DNA from: CAYQQQ01 sp964420125
Lineage (GTDB): Bacteria > Actinomycetota > Acidimicrobiia > Acidimicrobiales > Microtrichaceae
Assembly: GCA_964420125.1 (NCBI GenBank)
Contig: CAYQQQ010000008.1
Span: 93,248-157,247, forward strand
Reading direction: 5' to 3'
DNA length: 64,000 nt
Shown here piece after piece: positions 63,859-64,000 of the stretch (its first letter is position 1; each line of letters begins with the position of its first letter). The notes beneath the pieces are model-generated. The model was not told the origin of the DNA. It saw nothing but the letters and a program-made list of their open reading frames with translations, and ran no database searches. The translations under genes and the position numbers were made by a program.

Positions 63859-64000
63859 TCAGGGTGATGCGCGCCAGCCGATCTCGTGCGCTGCGGCCTC
63901 GACGAGCTGGCCGAGGTAGCGGCCCACGGTCAGGCCGCTTCTGCGTGACCCGGGTTCCGCAGTTGGTGGTGGCACGGATGGGCGGGATGCCAGTGCTGGT
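63859..64000 (-). CDS. Partial small protein at window edge, unknown function
   Basis: An open frame enters from the right edge and stops at c63859-63861. It encodes at least 46 residues with a helical end (RSGLTVGRYLGQLVEAAAHE), which resembles ribbon-helix-helix or mobilisation accessory proteins of integrated elements, but no domain can be assigned. Too short for more. Confidence 0.35.
   Translation of the reverse strand, partial: PALASRPSVPPPTAEPGSRRSGLTVGRYLGQLVEAAAHEIGWRASP

Overview
The window is about 64 kb of very GC-rich DNA from an actinobacterium. The deeply branching class Acidimicrobiia is my best guess, unproven. The basis is a CarD regulator, a 6C-type small RNA, an actinobacterial LexA box (GAAC-N4-GTTC), a SAM riboswitch, GTG starts, many leaderless start codons (TANNNT six to eight bases before ATG/GTG), a mitochondrial-type aconitase, and a uvrC-rapZ-yvcK-gap-pgk-tpiA-secG cluster. 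Almost all of it is chromosomal core. Accessory DNA appears at the two ends: a cut-off metallo-beta-lactamase gene, a tandem repeat and a TetR fragment on the left (1-1400), and a serine recombinase sitting against a tRNA-Leu on the right (61.8-64 kb).

Layout. 1.4-3.9 kb: leftward alcohol dehydrogenase and PLP decarboxylase. 4.0-7.6 kb: carD, a glycosyltransferase-like protein, a lipoprotein and lgt. 7.4-11.1 kb: serine hydrolase, DEAD-box helicase and a lone N6-adenine methylase. 11.2-14.6 kb: SAM riboswitch, metX, a Cys/Met PLP enzyme and an Fpg/Nei glycosylase. 14.7-18.3 kb: small membrane and zinc-ribbon proteins with tRNA-Gly, tRNA-Cys and tRNA-Val. 18.4-28.4 kb: secreted S15-type hydrolase, alpha/beta hydrolase, a GNAT/pseudo-acyl-CoA-synthetase fusion beside an acyl-CoA ligase, an acyl-CoA dehydrogenase and a quinone oxidoreductase. 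28.4-37.6 kb: DUF2254 membrane protein, monooxygenase, citrate synthase, LysR regulator, 6C RNA, a HAD-PlsC fusion with a histone-like tail, aconitase and its divergent GntR regulator. 37.6-40.7 kb: Flp pilin with a two-component system. 40.9-48.0 kb: coaE, uvrB, aroC and uvrA (with SOS box). 48.0-51.6 kb: nadA and two tandem secreted hydrolases. 51.7-61.4 kb: uvrC, methyltransferase, FAS1 lipoprotein, rapZ, yvcK, gap, pgk, tpiA, secG and ppk2. 61.8-64 kb: tRNA-Leu and the integrated element.

How the parts work together. All three UvrABC genes are present at separate loci; only uvrA shows a LexA box. The riboswitch, metX and the sulfhydrylase form a methionine unit. Citrate synthase and aconitase lie close together, and the GntR gene shares the aconitase promoter region. 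The acyl-CoA ligase carries a PX4GK lysine motif and lies directly after a GNAT protein whose synthetase half has lost its catalytic residues, which suggests protein acylation control of fatty-acid activation. I found no CRISPR array, restriction system or intact insertion sequence. The least explained items are the GNAT/pseudo-synthetase with its neighbour, the LysR/6C RNA/HAD-PlsC locus, the missing whiA, the palindromic insertion between pgk and tpiA, and the element at tRNA-Leu.
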